A stretch of DNA of 64,000 nucleotides from Corydoras sp. C115. Lineage: Eukaryota; Chordata; Actinopteri; Siluriformes; Callichthyidae. Below are positions 39,000 to 51,031 of the stretch, piece after piece. Every line of letters starts with the position of its first letter. Within the stretch, counting starts at the first letter, position 1. The notes beneath the pieces were generated by a model, which searched no databases, had not been told where the DNA came from, and was given only the letters and a program-made list of their open reading frames with translations. The position numbers and the translations under genes were made by a program. The stretch spans positions 434,001-498,000 of the forward strand of contig JAFMOC010000039.1 of NCBI GenBank assembly GCA_019802505.1, written 5' to 3'.

Positions 39000-39190
39000 T
39001 TTGTCTTTACGTTGACATCGACAGCCCGCTGTTCACTGTCTCACTCACTGACGAGCGCTCTGACAGACGCACACCAGATTATAACACAAGTCCCCCTCTC
39101 TATTTCACAGAATGGTATGATCTGTGATTGGCCATAATGCCACCACGCTGCCAATCAAAACAAGGTTCTACTGTACAGGACTAAACCACT
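39000..39190 (-). promoter_or_regulatory. Probable promoter of receptor gene A
   Basis: On the - strand, two CCAAT motifs of opposite sense (GATTGGC and GGCCAATC, the second near 39126-39133) precede a TATA-like GTTATAATC (about 39078-39085), which lies ~85 nt upstream of the gene A start codon. This sequence is unlike the upstream regions of genes B-D, so gene A may be regulated differently. Confidence 0.5.
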
Positions 39191-39486
39191 GAGAGAGAGA
39201 GCGGAGCAGCAAAAGGTAAAATGAAAAAGAGCAAAGGCTCTCATTTGATGGGAGTCGGCTCTTGAGCATGACTCATCACTGATTCAGTGTGAACAGCTCA
39301 GTGAGATGACAGGACTGTGTGAAAAGATTTTAAATTTAGCTTCACACTTCAAACAAGCGGACGACTTTTTACAATTCCGCATAAACAAAAAGCTCTTGTG
39401 TTTTTTCATTTCTTAAAAATGCAGCTAAAAGGAAGGAAACACAGGAAACAACCAACAATAGCTGTCAGACTGTCTGGACAGTCAGG

Positions 39487-39487
<1 letters not shown>

Positions 39488-39582
<95 letters not shown>
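39488..39582. repeat. (TA)n microsatellite
   Basis: First of three long TA arrays within 600 bp (others at 39733-39794 and 40013-40092). Confidence 0.95.
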
Positions 39583-39585
<3 letters not shown>

Positions 39586-39715
39586 TGATGGATTGGCGCC
39601 CTGTCCTGGGTATTTCTGCCCAGTGCCCGAAATGTTCTCCCCTGGATGGGCATGGGGAACCCCCCCGCGACCCAGATATAGGATAAAGCGGAAGATAATG
39701 AATGAATGAATGAAT
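39583..39715 (+). repeat. SINE 3' half joined to (TA)n
   Basis: The head is replaced by a ~95-bp (TA)n array; the body from CAGTGATGGATTGG to the tail is intact. Confidence 0.85.
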
Positions 39716-39728
39716 TTCATATTAATTA

Positions 39729-39732
<4 letters not shown>

Positions 39733-39797
<65 letters not shown>

Positions 39798-40011
39798 GTA
39801 TTAATGAATATTAATAATAATGTATTTTAATCATCACAGAACTTAACACTGTTATGACATCATAGAATTATTAAAATACTGTATGGCTCTGTCATGATAT
39901 ACAGTATCAGAAGAGGGCGGAAGGACAAATAAATAAGGACTTTTTGCACTTTGAACACTTTAGAACATCTGCACTACTAAACACTATATTATTAACTGTA
40001 CAAACCATTTA

Positions 40012-40092
<81 letters not shown>
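39733..40092. repeat. Two (TA)n microsatellites
   Basis: Arrays at 39733-39794 and 40013-40092 separated by unique sequence. Confidence 0.93.
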
Positions 40093-40095
<3 letters not shown>

Positions 40096-40348
40096 ATTTC
40101 AGTATTGCACTTTTTTTCTGTTATTCGGTTACTCTTTTTTCTTTTTTTTATTATTCAATTATTGTATTACTTCTCACAGTGGCTTTTTGATAAGGATTTT
40201 GATAAGAGTGCCACTTATTCTGGAGCTCACTGCATTCGTTCTGCTTGAATAAAATGATCCTGTTTGTTTAAACTACATGCTCATCGATATTATGGTGTAT
40301 ATATATGATAACGTACAACAATTAATATGATTATTAATATGATTATTA

Positions 40349-40655
40349 GGGTGGCTTAGTGGTTAGCACGTTCGCTTCTCAGCACTAGCGATTCCCGGTT
40401 CGAATCCCAATCTGGGTGGAGTTTCCATGTTCTCCCCGTGTCTGCATCGGTTTCCTTCCACAGTCCAAAAACATGGATGAAAGTCAATTGAATTCTCCAA
40501 TAGCGTGTGAATTCTCCCCATATAGTGTGTGTCTGTGTGACTGAGTGTGTGCCCAGCAATAGATTGGCACCCTGTCCTGGGTGTATCTGCCCAGCGCCCA
40601 AAACGAGTGTGTCTGTGTCACTGAGTGTGATAGATTGGCACCCTGTCTTGGGACC
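40349..40655 (+). repeat. SINE, rearranged
   Basis: Head plus duplicated body pieces (GATAGATTGGCACCCTGTC, roughly, occurs twice). Its 5' flank matches that of the SINE at 338. Confidence 0.8.
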
Positions 40656-40669
40656 CCCACAAAGCAGGT

Positions 40670-40800
40670 ATTATTAGGGTAGTGGATGATTCTCAGTACT
40701 GCAGTGACACTTTATTAGTGATCACAGGATGCTTCTCAGTCCAAAAGTGCACAACACACTAATACACCACCACATCAGTATCACCACAGTACTCAGGATC
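40670..40800. repeat. Dispersed repeat, also near 7900-7990 and 25070-25130
   Basis: Shared motifs such as CAGGTATTATT, GGTAGTGGATGATTCTCA-type and ACACACTAATACACCA-type occur at all three places. Class unknown. Confidence 0.5.
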
Positions 40801-41238
40801 ATGACAATGTGATCGGTGAGTTTAAAAGCCTTCCTTTGATAGAACTCTGGTTATTTGATTTGCAATAGTTTGTGATTGGCATTTCTGATTATTTGGTCTA
40901 CTAAACGTCCATACATAAACTGATAGGCCAGTTATTTTATAGTTGTGACTTTTTTTATTTCAGTTTAAACATGCATTCTCAAAAGCAGTCCTCTGCTCCC
41001 CCCTTTTTGTAAAACATGTAACACATTGATCAAATAAAAGAGGTTGGAAACAGAACTCTGTGCAGTCATTTCCATTAATTAATTTAAAAAAGAATTAGTA
41101 AAATTACTAATTAATATAATATCTAAAATAATCCACTTTGATTCACATAAGATATTCATATAAGAAAATTACAATGGGGTGGGTCACCATAATCCAACTT
41201 TAGAGCAACTAAAATTAAAATATACATAATGTTGAAAA

Positions 41239-41527
41239 GAGTGGCACGGTGGCTTAGTGGTTAGCATGTTCACCTCCCAGCAACGGGGATTCCCTGTTTG
41301 AATTCCAATTTGGGTGGAGTGTTCTTGTTGTCCCTGTGTTTGCGTATACCCATATAGAATGTGGGTGTGTCTGTGTGAGTGAATGTGTGCCCAGCCATAG
41401 ATAGGTGCCCTGTCCTGAGTGTATCTGACCCGAAACATTCTGTCCTGGATGGGCACCCCCAACCCCCACCCCCCAGTACAGGAATAAGAGGAAGACGGAA
41501 GAATGGATGGATGGATGGATGGATGGA
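41239..41527 (+). repeat. SINE at the start of unit 1
   Basis: Diverged copy with internal deletions and an (ATGG)n tail, next to the first (GT)n of receptor unit 1. Confidence 0.85.
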
Positions 41528-41570
41528 AAGAATTTACATACAAGATCAGCTGGTCTTAATGGCACCAGCT

Positions 41571-41937
<367 letters not shown>

Positions 41938-42584
41938 GTTGTTGTATAGAACCGGTGAATCAGTGTCTTATTCAAAAGTTAGCAGTTTGCATCTTCTCTA
42001 ACAATAAACTGCACACAACAACTAATAACATCAAATGGCATTTTAATGGCAGAACAGATATAAATACTGCAAAGGTATCTACAGTGTAGTTAATAGAATT
42101 CATAGAACACAACAGTAAATCTCCACCAGTTTGGTTAGCCTCAGTCACTGAAAAAAATGATAAGAACAATTATTTGATTAAATTACTTAGTTTTAATGTT
42201 AATTCCAGGTTAATTATCAGATATGAAAGCCAATGTTCAATGAAATTAATGTAATTACATTCATTTAAAAAAGATTTTTTATAAAAATAAACTTACTTAA
42301 ATGGTGGGTGGTGTTTAATTTACTGAACAATACCGTTCAGTATTTTCTGCTATTGGAAATGAAACATGAAGAAAATTTTGCAACCATGCTGTTCATGTTT
42401 TTTTGCTGCACGTTGTAAAAAAAGTAATGAAATAGGTAAAAAACAATTTTCCTTACCTGAGAATTCTTTTTTTTTTCATCGGCACAGTGTGATGTTTTCA
42501 TTTTAATAGTCATAAACAAAAAGAAGAGCACAATTAGTTTCAGTTATTGGTTATACTTTAGTGTATAATTGATTACAAAAACCT

Positions 42585-42654
<70 letters not shown>

Positions 42655-42670
42655 AATAATAATAATAATA
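42585..42670. repeat. (GAT)n(AAT)n microsatellite, unit 1
   Basis: Homologous arrays are at 47093-47137 (short) and 51912-52010 (long). Confidence 0.93.
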
Positions 42671-42696
42671 AATTAAATGTGGTTAGACATGTTTAC

Positions 42697-42798
42697 CTTT
42701 AATGACATTGACCTGTACTTTAAACATTTCAAAGGCCAGATGACAGAGAAGGTCCTTGAATTTAGTGTTTATTGTGCTGTATCTTTTATTAGAGGTGA
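42697..42798 (-). pseudogene. Decayed Ig exon fragment, unit 1
   Basis: Matches both ends of the 3' half of the receptor Ig exon (the donor side with TTTAATGACATTGACC, and GAGAAGGTCCTTGAATT), but the middle, including the F-strand Tyr-Tyr-Cys segment, is deleted. The donor GTAAAC is retained. It is the remains of an older Ig duplicate inside the unit. Confidence 0.7.
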
Positions 42799-43350
42799 GT
42801 GTAATTTTATAAAGCTACAGTAATAACAACATTACTTGTTCAGTTCGAATAGTTTAATATTAACTTAAGCCTGTCAGAGAACGTAGCCAAACCAACAAGT
42901 AGTCAGAACATAAAACTGCAGCAACACAAACAATTCAACGGAAAGAACCAAAGCAAATCGGAGCCTAAAAATAAAGGCGAAACAGAAGTAAGTAACTCAA
43001 TGTAAAGAGCATGTAGGTGCTATTCAGGGGAAGGTGAAAAAGCCCAGAAGTAGAAGCTGTGTTATGTGGAGGTAAATAAGGTGGAGCAGATGCAACAAGG
43101 CCAAAATGAACTGTAGAGAAATACATACTTTCTTATGTTAGTGTTTATATTGCTGTTGGACTTTTTGCTGAATTTAAAAGAATGTACTATATCCTTTAAC
43201 GGTCCACATTTTAGGAAAGAGTGCATGAGTGAAGTTTGTTTACTGTAAATACTTGTAACATTTTAAATAAGTAAAATGTTTGCCAATAGGATCTAAACAT
43301 TTGCATAACAATGTATCTAAATATAATACATATTTAGAACAAATAGTTAC

Positions 43351-44792
43351 TTTTTGTTGATGGATGGTTCATTGTAGTACTTAGACTCTGGGTAGATGAA
43401 TTCTCTGTAGTTTCTGGGGTTTGATTCTGCTTTGGCTCTGAAGTTGCAGAGGACAACACAGGAGCTACAAAAAAGCAACATAAAACTGTAAATCAGTCAA
43501 TCACCTGAATGTGAACTGGTTCAGTCTCACATCTGTATGTATTTATGACCATAGCTGTACATGGCTCGTAACTATTTCTGTATAGTTGCACAGTTAACAT
43601 TTATAAAATCAATTATTAAGTATTAATTGATAATAGTTTATTCAGTCATTATCTTCCGCTGAATCATCTATTGGTGTCATGGGGGGGGTTCCACATGCCC
43701 ATCCAGTGAAGAACGATTCAGGCGTGGGCAGATACACCCAGCATAAGGCGCCAATCTATCACTCACACTAACAAACACACTCTATTTGGGGCAATTTAGA
43801 ATTTAATTTACCTTAAATCCATGTTTTTGCACTGTGGAAGGAAATGAGAGAACCCGGAGGAATCCCACGCTGATAACAGGGAGAACATAGAACATAGAAA
43901 CTCCACCCAGATTGGGATTCAAACCTGGATCCCTAGTGCTCAGAGGTGAACATGCTAATGACTTAGCCAACATGCCGTGCACATTCACTCACACAGACAC
44001 CCATACACTATATAGGGATCATTTAAATCAGTTCAAATCCAATATTTTGGACTGTGGGAGAAAACCGAAGAACCCGGAGAAAACCCATGCAGACAAGAGG
44101 TAGACATTTAAACTCCACCCAGATTGGGATTTGAACATGGATCCCCAGCACTGAGAGGTGAATGTGCTAACCACTAAGCCACCAGATTTATAATTATATT
44201 TTATAGTAAATTAAATTATATCTTATTTGTTTTAGAAGAAATTCAGATAATTACAAGCACATGCTACTATTTTGTATACATTTGTGACTAAAATTAATAA
44301 TAATTCCGTCATAATTTTAAGATTCAAAAAGTAAGACATGTTTACCTTTAATGACATTAACCTTTGCTATCATCATTGTGTCACGGCCCCATTCATTTAC
44401 TCCACAGTAATAAATTCCAGAATCTTTTAACATGAGGTTTTTGATGGTAACAGAGAAGGTCCTTGAATTCACAGTGTTCATTGCACTGTATCTTTGATTA
44501 GAGGTGAATGTATCAGCCTTCACAGTCTCAATTAAAACTGAATTACAAGGATCACGACAAAAGTACATTAATTTGTACTGATATCCATCAGGATAATTCC
44601 ATTCAATATCCAAACTGCCTCCTTCTGTTCCAGTAATAACCTTTTCAGTTTTGCTCTTCATTGTTATAATTATCAGAACTGCAACAAAGTAACAGACACT
44701 GTACATTAAAGCAAACTGAAAACATAGATATTGCCAATCAAAATAATGAACATCAGTTAAAAATTACCTTGGAAAAAATATAAAGTCATCAT
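43351..44792 (-). CDS. CD300/pIgR-like receptor gene B, partial (leader, Ig and stalk exons)
   Basis: Leader exon 44792-44768 (MMTLYFFQ), Ig exon 44678-44346 (333 nt, phase 1-1) and stalk exon 43464-43351 (114 nt, phase 1-1) are all bounded by GT/AG and read through. The V domain closely matches gene A and also has Trp in place of the B-strand Cys (LDIEWNY), while keeping YFCRDPC and DSGIYYCG. An upstream ATG (in ATGAAAAAATTATG) is out of frame through a 1-nt loss relative to gene C, so the MM start is used. No transmembrane or ITIM exon like those of gene A can be found downstream. The gene may be truncated, secreted or non-functional. Confidence 0.6.
43642..44184 (-). repeat. Two adjoining SINE pieces, unit 1
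   Basis: 43642-43978 is a near-complete diverged copy (CCAACATGCCG end). 43979-44184 is the older shared fragment. Both recur in units 2 and 3. Confidence 0.82.
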
Positions 44793-44901
44793 AATTTTTT
44801 CATTTCTTCACTTGCAGATGTCCCCAACTTCTGTTTAAAACTACACTGCGAGGATGTGTTACTGCTGCCCCAAATCTTTTTGTTAAAAGCAGGAAGATGA
44901 T

Positions 44902-44915
44902 AAAAGGAGGAAGTG
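44902..44915. promoter_or_regulatory. PU.1/Ets-like motif upstream of gene B
   Basis: AAAAGGAGGAAGTG lies ~110 bp upstream of the gene B start, and the same sequence is at 49299-49312 upstream of gene C. Gene D has GGAGGAAGTTT at ~57510 and GTGGAGGAAGTAG at ~57561. Such purine-rich GGAA sites bind PU.1 in myeloid promoters. Binding is not shown. Confidence 0.45.
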
Positions 44916-45952
44916 TTGGTAATCTTATGGTATCAACAACAATTAAGCTAAAAACATCTGTAAATTAAATTTGTACTAATTGATAACACATTTAATGTCA
45001 TAAATGTTGTCATAATTATCTAAATATTATGCAAAAACCCTGGAAAATATATGTCATTTAACATGTAATAAATATAGTCTAAAGGACCATTTATCTTTTA
45101 AAATTAGATTAGATTTGTTTTAAATGTGTTCGAAGTCAACTCTAGTTTTCTAAATCAGTTTAAGTGGGTGATTGTAATGCTAGGCAACATTTAACATTTT
45201 TTTTAGGTAAGGCGTACTCTTATTTTAAGAGCCTGCACAGGGTTTCACTGGTAATTTTTGTTTTAAAGGAAATGAAACAACAAAAAATATTATGATGTAT
45301 CGAGCATGATGTCAGTGGCAGTGTGTACTAGGAATCAACACCTAACATGGTCTTACACACATCTCACTTTTGCAGATCAAACACTAAGGTGTCAATAGAG
45401 TTAGATGGCACCAAATGCATTGTAAATGATACCCATAGGATTCAAGACAGTTTAAAAAATAAATGCTACTAGGTAGACACACAATTATACACAATTCTAA
45501 AACTGAAAAAATAATTCATTAACATTCTATAGCTTGAAAATGGATTTTGCTGATAGTTCTTTATTTTGGTTGGCTCGTGCCAGTCAAAAATCTGAGCTTT
45601 CAATACAGGATGTTTTAGAATTTGCACAGTTCACATCAGTGACTTTGATTTCAATCTATATTTTATGAATGACAGACTAAATGTGCATTTACAAGGTTTT
45701 TCAAGATATATTGAGTTTTAGTTGATTTATGGACATTCTGCTCACTGTAACAAGGCCGTAAATTTGGTATGACAGAAAGGTTCAAAGAACTTGTTTTGTG
45801 TGGGGTTTGCATGTTCTTCCCGTGTCTGTTTACGGTTGCTCATCTGTTTTTTCCCCCAAGAGACACTAAATTTCTAAACTAAACATCTGAGACACTAAAT
45901 TTCCACTGAGTGAATATGAATATAAATATGTTGGTATAATTTGTAGTGTTGG

Positions 45953-46104
45953 GCAGCATGGTGGCTTAGTGGTCAGTACATTCGCCTCTCAGTGCTGGGA
46001 ATTCCCGGTTCGAATCCCAATCTGGGTGGAGTTTCCATGTTCTCCCCGTGTCCAGGTGGGTTTCTGCTGGGTTCTCCGGTTTCCTCCCAAAGTCCAAAAA
46101 CCAT
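45953..46104 (+). repeat. SINE 5' part at the unit 1/2 boundary
   Basis: Head and proximal body of a subtype with TTTCTGCTGGGTTCTCC; truncated at the (GT)n-linked sequence. Confidence 0.85.
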
Positions 46105-46144
46105 TTCAACACATACAAGTTCAGCTGGTCTTAATGGCACCAGC

Positions 46145-46199
<55 letters not shown>

Positions 46200-47161
46200 G
46201 TTAGTTTGTTACTAAAATTTCATGTGTAAGTCTAAAGTTATACACAGCAGAAAGTTTACTAATCAAATTATATATACAACAGAACAATGATCTGTAGACC
46301 ATTAAATGATAAATGGTAGCTCTTTGCATAAATAAACTACCATAAATCTCAAAAGCTGAAGCAACATTGTAAATAAAATAAACAATGTGAAAGATTAAAA
46401 TCATTACTGTGTGTGTGTGTGTTATTGTTGTTGTTGTTGTTGTATAGAACCTGTGAATCAGTGTCTTATTCAAAAGTTAGCAGTTTGCATCTTCTCTAAC
46501 AATAAACTGCACACAACAACTAATAACATCAAATGGCATTTTAATGGCAGAACAGAGGTTGCATGCAGCTAAATACTGCAAAGGTATCTACAGTGTATTT
46601 AACAGAATACATAGAACACAACAGTAAATCTCCACCGGTTTGGTTAGCCTCAGTCACTGAAAAAAATGATAAGAACAATTATTTGATTAAATTACTTAGT
46701 TTTAATGTTAATTCCAGGTTAATTATCAGATATGAAAGCCAATGTTCAATGAAATTAATGTAATTACATTCATTTAAAAAAGATTTTTTATAAAAATAAA
46801 CTTACTTAAATGGTGGGTGGTGTTTAATTTACTAAACAAAACCGTTCAGTATTTTCTGCTATTGGAAATGAAACATGAAGAAAATTTTGCAACCATGCTG
46901 TTCATGTTTTTTCACTGCACATTGTAAAAAAAAGTAATTAAATAGGTAAAAAAAACAATTTTCCTTACCTGAGAATTCTTTTTTTTCATTGGCACAGTGT
47001 GATGTTTTCATTTTAATAGTCATAAACAAAAAGGAGAGCACAATTAGTTTCAGGTATTGGTTATACTTTAGTGTATAATTGATTACAAAAATGTTGATGA
47101 TGATAATGATGATGATGATGATAATGATAATGATAAATGAAATGTGGTTAGACATGTTTAC

Positions 47162-47263
47162 CTTTAATGACATTGACCTGTACTTTAAACATTTCAAAGG
47201 CCAGATGACAGAGAAGGTCCTTGAATTTAGTGTTTATTGTGCTGTATCTTTTATTAGAGGTGA
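47162..47263 (-). pseudogene. Decayed Ig exon fragment, unit 2
   Basis: Same internally deleted Ig fragment as in units 1 and 3, next to a (GAT)n/(AAT)n tract. The shared deletion shows that it predates duplication of the unit. Confidence 0.7.
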
Positions 47264-47512
47264 GTGTAATTTTATAAAGCTACATTAATAACAACATTAC
47301 TGGTTCAGTTCGAATAGTTTAATATTAACTTAAGCCTGTCAGAGAACATAGCCAAACCAACAAGTAGTCAGAACTACTGACTACTTGTTGGTTTACTGTA
47401 AATACTGTAAATACTTGTACCATTTTAAATAAGTAAAATGTTTTCCAATAGGATCTAAACATTTGCATAACAATGTATCTAAACATAATACATGTTTAGT
47501 ACAAGTAGTTAC

Positions 47513-49200
47513 TTTTTGTTGATGGATGGTTCACTGAAGTACTTAGACTTTGGGTAGATGAATTCTCTGTAGTTTCTGGGGTTTGATTCTGCTTTGGCTG
47601 CTTTGGCTGCTTTGGCTGCTTTGGCTGCTTTGGCTCTGAAGACAACACAGGAGTTACAAAAAAGCAACATAAAACTGTAAATCAGTTAATCACCTGAATG
47701 TGAACTGGTTCAGTCTCACATCTGTATGTATTAATGACAATAGCTGTACATGGCTCGTAACTATGACTGTATAGTTGCACAGTCAAACAAATAAAATCAA
47801 TATATAAATTTATAAAAATCAATTATTAAGTATTAATTAATAATAGTTAATTCAGTCATTATCTTCCACTGAATCCTCTATTGGTGTCGTGGGGGGGGGG
47901 GGGGGGGTTCCACATGCCCATCCAGTGGAGAACGATTCAGGCGTGGGCAGATACACCCAGCATAAGGTGCCAATCTATCACTCACACTAACAAACACACA
48001 CTATTTGGGGCAATTAAGAATTTAATTTACCTTAAATCCATGTTTTTGCACTGTGGAAGGAAATGAGAGAACCCGGAGGAATCCCACGCTGATAACAGGA
48101 AGAACATAGAACATGGAAACTCTACCCAGTTTGGGATTCAAACCTGGATCCCTAGTCCTCAGAGGTGAACATGCTAATGACTTAGCCAACATGCCGTCTG
48201 CATAGTGCAATATTTTAATTATAATTATCAATCCATTTATTGGTTATTCATTCATTCATTCATTTATTGTCTTCTGCTTAATCCTCTATAAGGGTCACAG
48301 GAGGATTCCCCATGCCCATCCAGGGGCAAACGTTTTAGGCGCTGGGCAGATACACCCAGGACAGGGCACACTGTGCACATTCACTCACACAGACACCCAT
48401 ACACTATATAGGGATCATTTAAATCAGTTCAAATCCATTATTTTGGACTGTGGGAGAAAACCGGAGAACCCGGAGAAAACCCATGCAGACAAGAGGTAGA
48501 CATTTAAACTCCACCCAGATTGGGATTTGAACATGGATCCCCAGCACTGAGAGGTGAATGTGCTAACCACTAAGCCACCAGATTTATAATTATATTTCAT
48601 AGTAAATTAAATTATATCTTATTTGTTTTAGAAGAAATTCAGATAATTACAAGCACATGCTACTATTTTGTATACATTTGTGACTTAAATTAATAATAAT
48701 TCTGTCATAATTTTAAGATTCAAAAAGTAAGACATGTTTACCTTTAATGACATTGACATTTACTTTCATCATAATGTCACGGCGCCATTCATTTAGTCCA
48801 CAGTAATAACTTCCAGAATCTTTTAACATGAGGTTTTTGATGGTAACAGAGAAGGTCCTTGAATTCACAATGTTCATTGCACTGTATTTTTTATTAGAGG
48901 TGAATGTATCAGCCTTCACAGTCTCAATTAAAACTGAATTACAAGGATCACGACAAAAGTACATTAATGTGTACTGATATCCATCAGGATATTTACAGTT
49001 AATATCCACACTGCCTCCTTCTGTTCCAGTAATAACCTTTTCAGTTTTGCTCTTTATTGTTATAATGATCAGAACTGCAACAAAGTAACAGACACTGTAC
49101 ATTAAAGCAAACTGAAAACATAGATATTGCCAATGAAAATAATGAACATCAGTTAAAAATTACCTTGGAAAAAATACAAAGTCATCATAATCCTTTTCAT
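47513..49200 (-). CDS. CD300/pIgR-like receptor gene C, partial, stalk exon acceptor damaged
   Basis: Leader exon 49200-49164 (MKRIMMTLYFFQ) and Ig exon 49074-48742 (333 nt, phase 1-1) are intact. The V domain keeps the canonical Cys (VDINCKY), YFCRDPC and DSGSYYCG. The stalk exon homologue is 47653-47513: its AG acceptor has become AA (GTAACTCC), and an in-frame CCAAAGCAG repeat has expanded to about five copies, encoding Pro-Lys-Gln repeats. The length remains a multiple of three (141 nt). No convincing transmembrane or tail exon is seen. Either another acceptor is used or the gene is becoming a pseudogene. Confidence 0.55.
47850..48583 (-). repeat. Two SINEs between stalk and Ig exons, unit 2
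   Basis: 47850-48197 and 48250-48583. The second is longer than its unit 1 counterpart, which lost its tail half. A G18 homopolymer is at 47889-47907. Confidence 0.82.
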
Positions 49201-49865
49201 TTCTTCACTTGCAGATGTCCCCAACTTCTGTTTAAAACTAGACGGCGAGGATGTGTTACTGCTGCCCCAAATCTTTTTGTTAAAAGCAGGAAGATGATAA
49301 AAGGAGGAAGTGTTGATAATCAACAACAATTAAGCTAAAAACATCTGTGAATGAAATTTTTACTAATTGATAACACATTTAATGTCATAAATGTTGTCAT
49401 AATTATCTAAATATGCAACAACCCTGGAAAATTAGATTAGATTTGTTTTAAATGTGTGTTCGAAGTCAACTCTAGTTTTCTAAATCAGTTTAAGTGGGTG
49501 ATTGTAATGCTAGGCAACATTTAACATTTTTTTAGGTAAGACGTACTCTTATTTTAAGAGCCTGCACAGGGTTTCACTGGTAATTTTTGTTTTAAAGGAA
49601 GTGAAACAACAAAAAATATTATGATGTATCGAGCATGATGTCAGTGGCAGTGTGTACTAGGAATCAACACCTAACATGGTCTTACACACATCTCACTTTT
49701 GCAGATCAAACACTAAGGTGTCAATAGAGTTAGATGGCACCAAATGCATTGTAAATGATACCCATAGGATTCAAGACAGTTTAAAAAATAAATGCTACTA
49801 GGTAGACACACAATTATACACAATTCTAAAACAGAAAAAAATAATTCATTAACATTCTATAGCTT

Positions 49866-50313
49866 TGTTAGCAATCCGTTCTTCCCCGGAGGAGATCGGC
49901 TACGCGGGGAAACTGTGTACGCCGCTTACGCCTGTTGAGCATCTCCCTGGAACCGGCTACGCGGGGGAAAATGGCGTACACCGGTCCGGGGTAAAACACT
50001 CCCACGGATCCAACCTGCGCGGGAGTAATGCGCAGCGCCAATCCGTGGTTGAGCGCGGATGAAGAGTTCGAGACACTGGGATAAAAAACAAAACGATTTA
50101 TTATTAAAAATGGTGTAGGGACACCAACAGGAAAGGAGAACAAACATACTAACACCTGGGTAATCAAACCACAAACAAAGACGTGCACGGGAAAGTGGGA
50201 ATACAGAACTTAAGTAAGAAAAATACCAGGTCACGTGCACAAAATAAACCAATCACCCAACGGAGTCCATGAATAACACAAACGAGGGACAGGTGCCCGA
50301 GGCACCTGTGACA
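49866..50313 (-). mobile_element. Solo LTR of a retrotransposon
   Basis: A 448-bp GC-richer block starting TGTTAGC and ending GTGACA (TG...CA), flanked by 5-bp duplications AGCTT (49861-49865 and 50314-50318). The paralogous site at 45531 has a single AGCTT and no insertion. On the - strand a CCAAT-like GATTGG lies in the first third and AATAAA in the middle, so transcription probably ran on the - strand. No internal retroviral genes are present. The superfamily (perhaps Ty3-like) is not certain. Confidence 0.85.
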
Positions 50314-50727
50314 AGCTTGAAAATGGATTTTGCTGATAGTTCTTTATTTTGGTTGGCTCGAGCCAGTCAAAAATCTGAGCTTTCAATACAGGATGTTTTA
50401 GAATTTGCACAGTTCATATCAGTGACTTTGATTTCAATCTATATTTTATGAATGACAGAGTAAATGTGCATTTACAAGGTTTTTCAAGATATATTGAGTT
50501 TTAGTTGATTTATGGACATTCTGCTCACTGTAACAAGGCCGTAAATTTGGTATGACAGAAAGGTTCAAAGAATTTGTCTTGTGTGGGGTCTGCATGTTCT
50601 TCCCGTGTCTGTTTACGGTTGCTCATCTGTTTTTTCCCCCAAGACTAATATTTCAAGCAAATCTGAGACACTAAATTTCCACTGAGTGAATATGAATATA
50701 AATATGTTGGTATAATTTGTAGTGTTG

Positions 50728-50935
50728 GGCGGCATGGTGGCTTAGTGGTCAGTACATTCGCCTCTCAACACTGGGAATTCCCGGTTCGAATCCCAATCTG
50801 GGTGGAGTTTCCATGTTCTCCCCGTGTCCAGGTGGTTTTCTGCTGGGTTCTCCGGTTTCCTCCCAAAGTCCAAAAACATGGATCAAGGTAAATTGAATGC
50901 TCCAAATTGCCCCATATAGTGTGTGTGGAAGGAAG
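50728..50935 (+). repeat. SINE 5' part at the unit 2/3 boundary
   Basis: Same TTTCTGCTGGG subtype as the boundary copies at 45953 and 55285, and longer than the copy at 45953. Confidence 0.85.
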
Positions 50936-50994
50936 GAATAATGCTGAAAACCATTTCAACACATACAAGCTCAGCTGGTCTTAATGGCACCAGC

Positions 50995-51031
<37 letters not shown>

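Larger units (their letters stand above)
45954..50727. repeat. Tandem receptor unit 2 (contains gene C and a solo LTR)
   Basis: Colinear with unit 1. It differs by loss of roughly 0.3-0.4 kb between the Ig relic and the stalk exon (around 47.38 kb), a 9-nt repeat expansion in the stalk exon, a longer SINE pair and a 448-bp LTR insertion. Confidence 0.75.

Noticed and set aside
41972..42150. Frame VTEANQTGGDLLLCS after a TTTTTTTCAG acceptor in all three units
   Set aside because: The acceptor is good and the frame open, but no upstream exon connects to it and the tyrosine motif (NYTVD) is not an ITIM. Not supportable as coding without transcripts.
42440..42560. Possible transmembrane/tail exon (LIVLFFLFMTIKMKTSHC) downstream of the gene B stalk, repeated in units 2 and 3
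   Set aside because: The internal poly(A) tract is 10, 8 and 12 nt long in the three units, which puts the reading frame in three different registers. No acceptor fits the phase-1 stalk exon. Best read as a relic.
49868..50252. Two overlapping open frames of 106-108 codons on the - strand
   Set aside because: Both lie inside the solo LTR and show no protein similarity I recognise.
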